Shown: positions 9,316-17,996, counted from the first letter of the stretch. The stretch is DNA of 64,000 nt from Candidatus Daviesbacteria bacterium (GCA_028687915.1 JAQTZF010000001.1:496001-560000); one strand, 5' to 3'. The notes: a model not told the origin generated them from the sequence alone. Made by a program: numbers and translations.

Positions 9316-10464
9316 ATGGGAAAAAGAAAGATTGCATATGTTTCTGGCACCAGAGCAGATTATGGTTTAATGACTCCGATACTTCGGGCTGTAGCAAATA
9401 GTTTTAAATTAGATCTCCAGCTTTATGTTACAGGTATTCATTTGATGCCAAAATTTGGAGAAACTGCAATCTTTGTTGAAAAAGAATTTCCATCAACAAA
9501 AAGAATTAAATCAATTTTTAAAACAGATGAGAGATTTAGTATGGTTGGTTTTTCAGGAGAGTATATTAATTTATTAAATAAAATTTTTCAAAAAAACCGA
9601 CCTGATATGGTCTTGATTTTAGGGGACAGAATAGAAATGCTTTGTACAGCAATGGTTTGTCTATATTTAGGGATTCCTACTGCACATATTCATGGTGGTG
9701 AGAAGACTTATGCTGTGGATGAGGTGACACGTCATGCAATTACCAAGATAAGTAGCTTACATTTTCCAGCAACAAAAGAGTCTGCAGAAAGAATTATAAA
9801 AATGGGAGAAGAAAAATGGCGTGTACATGTAGTTGGTGCACCTGCTTTGGATATTATTTTAAATAAAAAATTACCAACAAAAAAAGATATTTTTAAGACG
9901 ATTGGATTGGACCCAAAACAACAATTTATTTTAATTACTCAGCATCCTGTTAGTGAAGAAATAGCTATTGCAGCTCAACAGATGAGAGAAACTCTTGAAG
10001 CAGCCAAAAGTTTTAATATGCCAATTATAATTACATATCCTCATTCTGACCCAGGAGGAAGAAGGATTATTGAGGTTATAGAAAAATATAAGAATAATCC
10101 ATTGTTCCATATCTTCCCAAGTATTAAATATGAAAGTTTCTTAGCATTAGAAAGAGAGGCAGCAGTTTGGATAGGTAACAGCAGTGGGGCAATGATTGAG
10201 TCATCTTCTTTTAAAACACCTGTTGTGAATATCGGGACAAGACAAATCGGAAGACAGCGAGGAAAAAATGTTATTGATGTAAGTTATAATCGTGAAGAAA
10301 TTGTAAAAGCTATTAAAAAATCCTTGACGGATAAGTCTTATCTTGCTAAGCTGCAAACTATCAAAAACCTCTGGGGTGATGGTAAAACAGGACCAAGGGT
10401 TGCCAGGATTTTGGAAGAGGTTGAGATTAATTCAAAACTGCTCACAAAACAAATAACATACTAA
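9316..10464 (+). CDS. neuC: UDP-HexNAc hydrolysing 2-epimerase (NeuC/LegG type)
   Basis: This enzyme releases UDP while inverting C2, giving free ManNAc or, in legionaminic acid synthesis, 2,4-diacetamido-2,4,6-trideoxymannose. GT-B-like epimerase motifs are SGTRADYG at 10-17, GDRIEML at 103-109, HIHGGE at 124-129, HSDPGG at 243-248 and GNSSGAMIE at 287-295. The length of 382 residues is typical. It lies 46 bases after the NeuB-type gene, and its stop overlaps the next ATG by one base (TAATG). A hydrolysing 2-epimerase belongs to the sialic and legionaminic routes and not to the pseudaminic route, which uses the unrelated PseG. Confidence 0.92.
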   Translation: MGKRKIAYVSGTRADYGLMTPILRAVANSFKLDLQLYVTGIHLMPKFGETAIFVEKEFPSTKRIKSIFKTDERFSMVGFSGEYINLLNKIFQKNRPDMVLILGDRIEMLCTAMVCLYLGIPTAHIHGGEKTYAVDEVTRHAITKISSLHFPATKESAERIIKMGEEKWRVHVVGAPALDIILNKKLPTKKDIFKTIGLDPKQQFILITQHPVSEEIAIAAQQMRETLEAAKSFNMPIIITYPHSDPGGRRIIEVIEKYKNNPLFHIFPSIKYESFLALEREAAVWIGNSSGAMIESSSFKTPVVNIGTRQIGRQRGKNVIDVSYNREEIVKAIKKSLTDKSYLAKLQTIKNLWGDGKTGPRVARILEEVEINSKLLTKQITY

Positions 10465-11990
10465 TGCATGATAATTTTAAAAATTGGAAACTGCCTAAAT
10501 TTAATAAATCTGGTATGACTAGATGGAATTGGATGTGCCAGTATTCAGAAAATCTAAAATTGGGTAAAAATACAGACATAGGTGCATTCACTTATATAAA
10601 TGCTAATTTCGGGGTTGATATAGAGGATTATGTAGAAATCGGGTCTGGTTGCAGTATTTATTCCAACAATACAATTGATGAAATAACTGGCAAAGTTATC
10701 ATTAAAAAAAATGCTAAAATTGGAACTCATTGTACTATTATGCCTGGAGTGACAATAGGAGAAAATGCAGTTATTGGTGCATATAGTTTTGTTAAAAATA
10801 ATATTCCTGCAAATAGTGTAGCCTATGGTGTTCCTGCTAAAGTTATAAAAAAAGCAGCTGTTTCTGATGGCAAAATACAAATTGCTAAGCCCTATATTGA
10901 TGATGAAGACAAGAAAGCTGTAATGGATGTATTAGAATCTGGTTGGCTTTCTTTGGGGCCAAAATATAAAGAGTTTGAACAAAACATGGCCTCATATGTT
11001 GGAACAAAGTATGCTTGTGCTGTCTCAAGTGGAACATCAGGACTTCATCTGGCAGTAATAGCTTTAGGTTTAAAAGAGGGTGATGAGGTTATTACTACAC
11101 CTTTCTCTTTTGTAGCATCATCGAATTGCCTTTTATATGAAAAAGTTAAACCAGTGTTTGTAGATATAGAAGAAGAAACTTTTAATTTAGACCCGGATAA
11201 AATTGAATCAGCAATTACAAAAAAAACAAAAGCAATTTTGGTAGTACATATTTTTGGCCAATCTGCACGAATGGATAAAATAATGAAAATTGCCAGAAAA
11301 TATAAGTTAAAAGTAATTGAAGATTCTTGTGAAAGTTTAGGTGCCAGGTTTCAAGATAAGATGACAGGAACCTTTGGTGACATTGGTGTATATTCTTTTT
11401 ATCCAAATAAGCAAATGACAACAGGTGAGGGGGCGGTAATTGTAACTAACTCAAAGCGGCTTTATGAATTATGTGATAGTTTAAGAAATCAGGGTAGAGG
11501 TCTTAGAGAATCTAAAAAAGGGAAGGATTGGGATTGGTTGATGAGTGAGAGGTTAGGTTATAACTACCGGATGGATGAGATGAGTGCAGCACTAGGAATT
11601 ACTCAGCTAAAAAAAATAGATTCGATGATAGAGAAAAGACGAAGGATCGTTGGGCTTTATAAAAAACATCTAGAAGATATAAAAAACCTGATTATTCCCA
11701 CTGTAGGTAAAGATAGAACTCATACCTGGTTTGTTTATGTTATTCAGGTAATAAATGGTAAAAGGGATCAATTGATGAGTGACTTATCTTCCGCGGGGAT
11801 TCAAGTTAGGCCTTATTTACCAGCGATTCATTTACAAAAGTTTATGAAAAAGATGTTTGGTTTTAAAAAGGGTGATTTTCCAGTTTGTGAAAAGATTTCT
11901 TCACAAACGCTAGCAATCCCTTTTTATATTGGTTTAGATGAAGATAATATTAAATATATTGCAGCAAGGATTAGAAAAATACTTAAATGA
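10464..11990 (+). CDS. fusion: hexapeptide acyltransferase + DegT/DnrJ/EryC1 aminotransferase
   Basis: A 508-residue two-domain protein. Residues 1-130 form a left-handed beta-helix acyltransferase with hexapeptide turns, a candidate catalytic histidine H89 (GTHCTIMPG) and the usual GVPAKVIKK exit at 122-130. Residues 137-508 are a full sugar aminotransferase with the SSGTSGLHLA substrate/PLP loop near 188-197, EDSCESLGA at 286-294 (D287 to the PLP nitrogen) and the Schiff-base lysine K316 in YPNKQMTTGEG. It would aminate the 4-keto sugar and then N-acylate it, combining what are PglE- and PglD-type (or LegC- and LegH-type) steps in two proteins elsewhere. It overlaps the dehydratase gene by four bases. 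Domain calls are firm; the coupled reaction is inferred. Confidence 0.88.
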   Translation: MHDNFKNWKLPKFNKSGMTRWNWMCQYSENLKLGKNTDIGAFTYINANFGVDIEDYVEIGSGCSIYSNNTIDEITGKVIIKKNAKIGTHCTIMPGVTIGENAVIGAYSFVKNNIPANSVAYGVPAKVIKKAAVSDGKIQIAKPYIDDEDKKAVMDVLESGWLSLGPKYKEFEQNMASYVGTKYACAVSSGTSGLHLAVIALGLKEGDEVITTPFSFVASSNCLLYEKVKPVFVDIEEETFNLDPDKIESAITKKTKAILVVHIFGQSARMDKIMKIARKYKLKVIEDSCESLGARFQDKMTGTFGDIGVYSFYPNKQMTTGEGAVIVTNSKRLYELCDSLRNQGRGLRESKKGKDWDWLMSERLGYNYRMDEMSAALGITQLKKIDSMIEKRRRIVGLYKKHLEDIKNLIIPTVGKDRTHTWFVYVIQVINGKRDQLMSDLSSAGIQVRPYLPAIHLQKFMKKMFGFKKGDFPVCEKISSQTLAIPFYIGLDEDNIKYIAARIRKILK

Positions 11991-12979
11991 GTAACTTTAA
12001 AGCTCTTTTCAAAAATAAAAAAATCTTAGTAACAGGAGGAACTGGTTCTATTGGCAGTGAGATTGTTAGACAATTAATTAACTTTAATCCAAAACAGATA
12101 AGAATTTATTCTCGTGATGAATCTAAGCAATATCACTTGCAGCATGACCTAAATTATTTTACTCACAACAAAGATGTACTCCGTTTTTTAATTGGTGATA
12201 TTAGAGATAAAGATAGATTAGACAGAGCTTTTAATGATATAGATATTGTTTTTCATGCAGCTGCTTTAAAACATGTTCCTTTTTGTGAAGACAATCCTTT
12301 TGAAGCAACGAAAACTAATGTACATGGAACACAAAATGTTTTGGATTTAGCAATTAATCACAGTGTTGAAAAAGTAATTGCAATTTCCTCTGATAAAGCG
12401 GTTAATCCAAATACTTTTATGGGAATTACAAAATTAATGATGGAAAGGATGGTAATAGCAGCAGCTAATTATTCAGGTCAAACTAAGACGAAATTTGCAG
12501 CAGTACGTTTTGGAAATGTAATAAATTCAAGAGGTTCGGTAATTCCGTTGTGGATTGATCAAATAAAGAAAGGTGGCCCTGTTACTGTAACTGATAAAAA
12601 AATGGAAAGATATTTTATGACAATAAAAGATGCGGTAGATCTTATTTTTTTATCAACATCCAAAATGCTGGGAAGTGAAATATTTGTTCTAAAAATGCCA
12701 AAATATAATATTTATGAGTTAGCACAAGAAGTAATAAATCGATATGGGAATGGCAAAAAAATTGCAATAAAAATCACAGGAGTAAGAAAGAGAGAAAAAT
12801 TGGATGAGAGATTGTTTACAGATGAAGAAGAACAGTTAATAATTGATTCCGGACTTTTTAATATTATACAGCCAAGTCCAGAAGAATATAAAAAACGTTT
12901 ATTAAAATATAAAGTTGGTAAAAAAATGAATAGCACAAAAACCTCAGATATCTTTGATTCTCTTCCAAAACTAGGTTAA
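11987..12979 (+). CDS. UDP-HexNAc 4,6-dehydratase (CapD/FlaA1/PglF-like SDR)
   Basis: An extended SDR of 330 residues related to CapD, FlaA1, PseB and PglF. It would convert UDP-GlcNAc to a UDP-4-keto-6-deoxy sugar, the first step toward bacillosamine and legionaminic acid. NAD binding is shown by VTGGTGSIG at 15-23. The catalytic region has SSDKAVNP at 134-141 and MGITK at 145-149. The usual YxxxK tyrosine is replaced by methionine (M145), as in PglF-type dehydratases, while D136 and K137 are kept. It lacks the membrane domain of long CapD/PglF proteins, like soluble PseB. The preceding aminotransferase fusion uses the expected product. Confidence 0.88.
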   Translation: MSNFKALFKNKKILVTGGTGSIGSEIVRQLINFNPKQIRIYSRDESKQYHLQHDLNYFTHNKDVLRFLIGDIRDKDRLDRAFNDIDIVFHAAALKHVPFCEDNPFEATKTNVHGTQNVLDLAINHSVEKVIAISSDKAVNPNTFMGITKLMMERMVIAAANYSGQTKTKFAAVRFGNVINSRGSVIPLWIDQIKKGGPVTVTDKKMERYFMTIKDAVDLIFLSTSKMLGSEIFVLKMPKYNIYELAQEVINRYGNGKKIAIKITGVRKREKLDERLFTDEEEQLIIDSGLFNIIQPSPEEYKKRLLKYKVGKKMNSTKTSDIFDSLPKLG

Positions 12980-12987
12980 CATTTATT

Positions 12988-14550
12988 TTAATTATAACGT
13001 TTTAAAAGGTTACTTACTTTTAACAGTATCTTTAATAGGAATGGGTATTGATTATTAATTGAAATAAATCCTTTTGTTGTTATGATGATAGAAATAATAT
13101 AATCAAAGATCCCCAAGGTTATTCCCAATAATAAAATAATCAAACTGTAGATAATTCCGGTAATCAAAAATTGAATGAAGCCTTTTGGTGAAAACCCACT
13201 TAATTGAACTAATAAATATAAACTTAGTGAGAATAACAACATAATTGTATAAAGTTTTACTGGTAGGTGAATACTTATTTCGTGTCGGATAATTCTAATA
13301 AACAAAATAATTGATAATAAATATATTAATGTACTCGCGATGGCGACTCCTATTATTCCATAAAGATTAATTAATACAACGCTTATAATAATATTTGTTA
13401 CTGCAATTATTAATGATGCTCTCATCCTTTCTTTAATTTTTCCCATTCCACAGGTAATAGTTGTTAAATAGCTTGATAATAAGGCAAGAATGGCTCCAAA
13501 AGCCATGATTCTTAATGGTGTTTCAATAAGACCAACCCACTTTACTCCAAATATTAGTTGAGTTGTCGCGGAAGGGAAAAGCATTATAAATAAAGAAAAA
13601 TAAAAGCCCACAAATGAAATAATTTTTATACTATTGCTTAACAGCTCACTCATCTTAACTTTTTCACCTTCCATAAGATGTGAAACTAAGGGAAGTAGTA
13701 AATTATTAATAGGGGAAAGAAATATACTGGGAATTGATATTAAAGGAACAATGATATTATAAATACCCACTTCTCTAACATTTTTAAATAATGTTAAGAA
13801 AAAATTATCAGTGAAAGTAATAAAGGTATATATGGATGTAGTGATTAATGTTGGTATGGCAAACTTAAGCATAGTGGAAAATAACTTTTTATCCCAGACT
13901 AATCTTTTTTCTCCAAATGAAGAGTTTTTATTTAATAGATATGTATAAATGATGGAACAGATTATGTGAGCTAAGGCCCATGAAAGAGCAAAGAATATAA
14001 TATTAGAATAATCAAAAATAATAAAAAATATGGAAAAGATTAATGCAAGTAATAATCTGGAAAATTGAATAGAGGAATAGTATTTTTCCTGTTGTAGACC
14101 AGTGAACATCTTATATAAAGCCTCCAAGAAGCTGTTGGCAATAAAATAAATACAAAACAAATAAATTAGAGTTTGTGCTTCCGGTACTTTGAAATAATTA
14201 ATGCTTAACCATGGTGCAATAAGGACTAGTAATAATGTCAGAATAATTGATGTTCCAACCTCAATAATTTGTGCATATTTATAGATCATCCAACTCTGTT
14301 CAAAATCACCTTGCTTTATTAGTTTTGGCACAAGGTATGTGACGCTATAGCCGAACCCTAAATCTTTATAGGTAGTAAGAATTCCAAAGAAAGCCAATAA
14401 GGCGTAAAATAAACCATACATTTCAATTGATAAATTATTAGAATATATTATTCGTAATACATACCCGAGAGGAGATGTTAATAGAGAGAAAAAAAGAACA
14501 GTTGAAGTGCCTCTAAAAATTCTGTTAGACAAGTTTTCTTTATTTTGCAT
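12988..14550 (-). CDS. oligosaccharide flippase (Wzx/MATE-like)
   Basis: A polytopic membrane protein of 520 residues with about 12-14 hydrophobic segments and a polysaccharide-synthase (MurJ/Wzx) layout. The N-terminal region resembles RIFRGTSTVLFFSLLTSPLG, followed by the characteristic YGLFYALLAFFGIL stretch. It would flip an undecaprenyl-linked oligosaccharide across the membrane. The ATG at 14550 is used; an in-frame TTG at 14574 would add eight residues, and neither has a clear ribosome-binding site. It is convergent with the dehydratase gene (8-base gap) and divergent from the radical SAM gene. Confidence 0.85.
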   Translation of the reverse strand: MQNKENLSNRIFRGTSTVLFFSLLTSPLGYVLRIIYSNNLSIEMYGLFYALLAFFGILTTYKDLGFGYSVTYLVPKLIKQGDFEQSWMIYKYAQIIEVGTSIILTLLLVLIAPWLSINYFKVPEAQTLIYLFCIYFIANSFLEALYKMFTGLQQEKYYSSIQFSRLLLALIFSIFFIIFDYSNIIFFALSWALAHIICSIIYTYLLNKNSSFGEKRLVWDKKLFSTMLKFAIPTLITTSIYTFITFTDNFFLTLFKNVREVGIYNIIVPLISIPSIFLSPINNLLLPLVSHLMEGEKVKMSELLSNSIKIISFVGFYFSLFIMLFPSATTQLIFGVKWVGLIETPLRIMAFGAILALLSSYLTTITCGMGKIKERMRASLIIAVTNIIISVVLINLYGIIGVAIASTLIYLLSIILFIRIIRHEISIHLPVKLYTIMLLFSLSLYLLVQLSGFSPKGFIQFLITGIIYSLIILLLGITLGIFDYIISIIITTKGFISINNQYPFLLKILLKVSNLLKRYN

Positions 14551-14613
14551 AAGGAAGATAAAATTTTTACTCAAATATTAATTAAATATATTTATAATTT
14601 AACCTATGAAAGT

Positions 14614-14625
14614 TATGTTAACATA
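14614..14625. promoter_or_regulatory. 12-base perfect palindrome, possible operator
   Basis: TATGTTAACATA reads the same on both strands. It lies in the 141-base divergent gap between the flippase and radical SAM genes, centred about 46 bases before the likely transcription start of the latter. This is a suitable place for a regulator dimer, but AT-rich palindromes also arise by chance. Confidence 0.3.
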
Positions 14626-14650
14626 TCAATAACTATCTTAACAGCTCGTG

Positions 14651-14659
14651 TGATATAAT
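14651..14659 (+). promoter_or_regulatory. extended -10 promoter
   Basis: TGATATAAT combines a perfect TATAAT hexamer (14654-14659) with an upstream TG, an extended -10 that needs little from the -35 site. It lies 32 bases before the ATG of the radical SAM gene at 14692. No convincing -35 is visible upstream. Confidence 0.6.
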
Positions 14660-14691
14660 CGTCGAATTGGAAGTGTAGTAGTTTATAAAAT

Positions 14692-16374
14692 ATGATTTTA
14701 TTTATTAAAAGTTTTGTCACTAAAATACCTTTTTCAATAAGAGTATATCTTTTATGGAGAAGTGTTTATATCGTATGGAACAGTCAAATTTCACCGTTTA
14801 TAAATTCTAAAGAAAAAAAGCAATTTACAAATAAAATTTTCTTTGATCGAAATGTTATTAGCAAAAGAAAAGGCCCGGTAGTTTTAGTTTCTAGAGATAT
14901 TGCTTTTACTTTTCCTTTGTCTTATGCATACCTGGCAGGTTATTTAAAAGAGAAAGGAATTGATGTTGTACTTTTATTTAAAGATACAAGTCAGGAAAAA
15001 TTAATCAAGAAGATAAAAAGTTTAAAACCCATATTAGTTGGATTTGGAAACTTATATCCTGAGTTAGAAGAAATTACACAGATTATTCATGGATTAAATA
15101 AAGAAGGCAGAGATTTTCCGATTGTTATTGGTGGGCAGATGTTTTCTCCTATTCCAGAATTTGCTATGAAATTAACTGGTGCAGATTATGGAGTAATAGG
15201 AGAAGGAGAAATTATATTACATCAACTCGTAAAAGCTTTACAAAAAAACAGTGATGTTTCAAAAATTGGGGGATTAGTAACACGAACAAAAGATGTGGTG
15301 ACTATTAATAGTGGAGGAAAATATATTGATAATTTATCAAAACTTCCAAAAATACCATATGAGCTTTTTGATGTTGATAAATGGTTGCTTATTGGAAGAT
15401 GGTTTACTCAATTTAGGCCGGAACAACCACACTGGAGGTTTGATGACAGAGTAGTTAATGTTCATGGTGGAAGGGGTTGTCCTTTTAAATGTAATTTTTG
15501 TTATCACCATAATAAACCGAGATATCGGGATATTAACGATATGATGGATGAAGCAGAGAAAGCGCTTAAGAGATTTGATGCAAATATGTTGTACTTCTCT
15601 GATGATTTAGTAATAGCAAATCCTGCTCGTGTTAAGGAGTTAATTGCGAGGGTCAAAAAATTGAAACGTCCAATTAGTTACAAGATATCAACCAGGTTTG
15701 ATATTTTGGAACGCCTTAGTGATGAGCTTTTGGATGAATTACACGCTACAGGGTGTAGAATTATTGGTTTAGGGGTAGAGTCAGGTTCTAATAGAATCTT
15801 AAAGTTAATTGGCAAGAATATAACATCTGATAAAATATTAAAAGGACTTAAGAGAATTAAAAAGTCGGGTATACTTCCAACTGTTTCTGCTATGGTCGGT
15901 CAATACACCGAGACCAGGGAAGATGTAGCAAAAACTGAGTTGTTGATGAAGAAAGCTGTTAAAGATAATCCTTTAATTTCATTTGCTTTTACAATTACGA
16001 CTCCATTTCCAGGATCTGAATTATACGACATATTGTTTGCTAAAAAGTTACTTAAAAATGACGAAGAGTTTTATTATCGATATATAGCAGGAAAAGTTGG
16101 ACCATGGAATCAAGTTGTTAATATGTCTGCTATGTCAGATTATGAGGTGATTAAAATGAGGAATGAACTTGAGAAAAGTTATGATCACGAAAGAATGAAA
16201 GCATATGGCGAAGAGAGATTTAATAAAATAAGTCAGATTTGTAAAAAACAACGAAAAGCTGCAGAAGTCTTTGAAAGTAAATCTAAAAAGGATAGGAAAA
16301 AAAGCGAGAAAGCGTACTCTGCAGAACAATTAGAGTTAGAAAATGAAAAATTGTCTTTAATGGGTGTAGTTTAA
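14692..16374 (+). CDS. B12-binding domain radical SAM protein
   Basis: A 560-residue protein with the same general plan as the radical SAM protein at 4585. A cobalamin-type Rossmann domain (about 62-190, with VIGGQM at 145-150 and VIGEGE at 168-173) is followed by a radical SAM core whose cluster cysteines are C263, C267 and C270 (GCPFKCNFC). A charged, lysine- and glutamate-rich C-terminal tail of about 70 residues probably forms helices. The first 30 residues are hydrophobic and basic and may attach to the membrane. It is transcribed alone from a good extended -10. The substrate is unknown; lipid or glycan methylation would fit the context. Confidence 0.85.
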   Translation: MILFIKSFVTKIPFSIRVYLLWRSVYIVWNSQISPFINSKEKKQFTNKIFFDRNVISKRKGPVVLVSRDIAFTFPLSYAYLAGYLKEKGIDVVLLFKDTSQEKLIKKIKSLKPILVGFGNLYPELEEITQIIHGLNKEGRDFPIVIGGQMFSPIPEFAMKLTGADYGVIGEGEIILHQLVKALQKNSDVSKIGGLVTRTKDVVTINSGGKYIDNLSKLPKIPYELFDVDKWLLIGRWFTQFRPEQPHWRFDDRVVNVHGGRGCPFKCNFCYHHNKPRYRDINDMMDEAEKALKRFDANMLYFSDDLVIANPARVKELIARVKKLKRPISYKISTRFDILERLSDELLDELHATGCRIIGLGVESGSNRILKLIGKNITSDKILKGLKRIKKSGILPTVSAMVGQYTETREDVAKTELLMKKAVKDNPLISFAFTITTPFPGSELYDILFAKKLLKNDEEFYYRYIAGKVGPWNQVVNMSAMSDYEVIKMRNELEKSYDHERMKAYGEERFNKISQICKKQRKAAEVFESKSKKDRKKSEKAYSAEQLELENEKLSLMGVV

Positions 16375-16393
16375 GTCTTATAAATTTTAAAAC

Positions 16394-17155
16394 TTAGGAC
16401 ACATCGGCATTTCGATTTGTTTCTTCAAGAATGTGATGATATTTTTCAAATACTTCTGTTGGGTCTCCTTCGGTAATTAACTTCCCGTGGTCAAGTAAAA
16501 TTACCCTTTCGCAAAACTTTTTAACTGATTGTTCACTATGGCTAACAAAGATAATTGTTTTTTCTCTGGACTTCTTTATTTCTTGTAAGTAATTTAAGCA
16601 TTTTCTTTGAAAATCTTCGTCTCCGACTGCCAAAACCTCGTCGATTAAGAGTAGTGGAGCATTTGTATTAATAGCAATGGAAAAAGCAAGGCGCATATAC
16701 ATACCTGAGGAGTATTTCTTTACCGGTGCGTAGATAAAATCTTTCAATTCAGAAAATTCGATAATATCATTTAGTTTTATTTCGATTTCTTTTTTGTGTA
16801 AGCCTAAGATAGCAGCATTTAGAAAAATATTTTCATAACCTGTTAATTCATGATGAAATCCAGCGCCCAGTTCAATTAAAGGAGCAACTTTTCCAGTAAT
16901 TATTACTTTCCCTCTTGTTGGTGTTGTAACTCCAGCAATTAATTTCAATGCAGTTGATTTACCGGCGCCGTTTTTTCCAATTATACCGACTGTTTCTCCC
17001 TGAAAAATATTAAATGTGACATCATCAAGAGCAGCTACTTTTTTAGCCCAGGGTTTTCCTAAAAAAAGATTAGGTAAAAATTCCTTAAAAGTTTTTTCCT
17101 CTTGAATATAAAAATCCTTAGAAACTTTATCAAAAATGATTACAGGTTTATCCAT
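16394..17155 (-). CDS. wzt: ABC transporter ATPase for polysaccharide export (Wzt/TagH type)
   Basis: The ATP-binding subunit of a polysaccharide or teichoic-acid-type exporter. Walker A GIIGKNGAGKST is at 57-68, the ABC signature YSSGMYMRLA at 148-157, Walker B LLLIDE at 168-173 and the switch histidine H206. At 253 residues it lacks the C-terminal carbohydrate-binding domain found in Wzt proteins that recognise a capped O-antigen, so it resembles TagH/KpsT-like short forms. The paired permease gene lies 2 bases upstream on the same strand. Confidence 0.93.
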   Translation of the reverse strand: MDKPVIIFDKVSKDFYIQEEKTFKEFLPNLFLGKPWAKKVAALDDVTFNIFQGETVGIIGKNGAGKSTALKLIAGVTTPTRGKVIITGKVAPLIELGAGFHHELTGYENIFLNAAILGLHKKEIEIKLNDIIEFSELKDFIYAPVKKYSSGMYMRLAFSIAINTNAPLLLIDEVLAVGDEDFQRKCLNYLQEIKKSREKTIIFVSHSEQSVKKFCERVILLDHGKLITEGDPTEVFEKYHHILEETNRNADVS

Positions 17156-17157
17156 AG

Positions 17158-17940
17158 TTAAACAATATCAGCAAAAACTTTTTCACTTTTCTTGAAAAAG
17201 ATATAACTAATTACGAAAATAAATACAGAAATTATTAAAGACCAGCAAATAGTTCCTGTATCAAAAGCCAGATTAAATAGTGCTGATCTATACCCTTCAA
17301 TAATTCCAACCATAGGATTTAATTTATAGATGGATATATATTTCTCAGGAACTAATGAAAGTGCATATACAACAGGAGTTAGATAAGTCCACAGAAGAAG
17401 TAGAAGTGTGACAAGATATTGTATATCTCTGTAGAATAAATTAAAGGTACTAAAGAACAGAGATAATCCACTCATAAGAATTATTTGAATAATAAACAAA
17501 GGAATAATATATAAAGTTGTTAGGCCAATCGGGATATGATAAACAACCATAAAGATAAACAAAAGCGATAAAGCAAATACGAAGTCAACTGTTTTGGAAA
17601 GTACAACAGAATAGATTAATATCTCGCGTGGGAAATAAACTTTTCTGATTAAATCAGCATTATCTACTAATGAGGTTGTGGCACTAGCTAAAACATTTTG
17701 CATATAGATCCATGGTAATAGACCAGCAAAAAGAAAGACTGGATATGGGATATTATTTGTTGGAAATTTAAATATTACAGAAAATACAAATGTGTATACC
17801 AAAAGCTGTGCTAAAGGATTAATTAAAACCCAGGCATAACCAATAATTGATTGTTTGTATCGTGCTTTAATTGATCTTTGGGTAAGTTGAAAAAGTAGAT
17901 ATTTATGAGTAAGAAAAGGTGTAGCTAGTTCTTTTAGCAT
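17158..17940 (-). CDS. wzm: ABC-2 permease for polysaccharide export (Wzm/TagG type)
   Basis: A 260-residue membrane protein with about six transmembrane segments and the ABC-2 family N-terminus (QRSIKARYKQSIIGYAWVL, where the helix contacts the ATPase). It forms the channel that exports a completed lipid-linked glycan. It is followed after 2 bases by its ATPase, a standard Wzm-Wzt pair. A TATAAT sequence on the minus strand (plus coordinates 17949-17954) lies just before its ATG and could be its -10 with a very short leader. Confidence 0.92.
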   Translation of the reverse strand: MLKELATPFLTHKYLLFQLTQRSIKARYKQSIIGYAWVLINPLAQLLVYTFVFSVIFKFPTNNIPYPVFLFAGLLPWIYMQNVLASATTSLVDNADLIRKVYFPREILIYSVVLSKTVDFVFALSLLFIFMVVYHIPIGLTTLYIIPLFIIQIILMSGLSLFFSTFNLFYRDIQYLVTLLLLLWTYLTPVVYALSLVPEKYISIYKLNPMVGIIEGYRSALFNLAFDTGTICWSLIISVFIFVISYIFFKKSEKVFADIV

Positions 17941-17996
17941 GTTATTTGATTATAATAAAAGCCTCAAATTTTTACTATGATCAAATTAATCACTGC

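Noticed and set aside
3867..12979. Reading the nonulosonate genes as a pseudaminic acid cluster
   Set aside because: A NeuC-type hydrolysing 2-epimerase is present and no PseG-like hydrolase is seen; the dehydratase has the PglF-like methionine and not the PseB tyrosine.
16371..16396. Possible terminator between the convergent radical SAM and wzt genes
   Set aside because: Only a 5-base A/T-rich stem (TAAGT/ACTTA) with a 14-base loop and no T-run; too weak to call.
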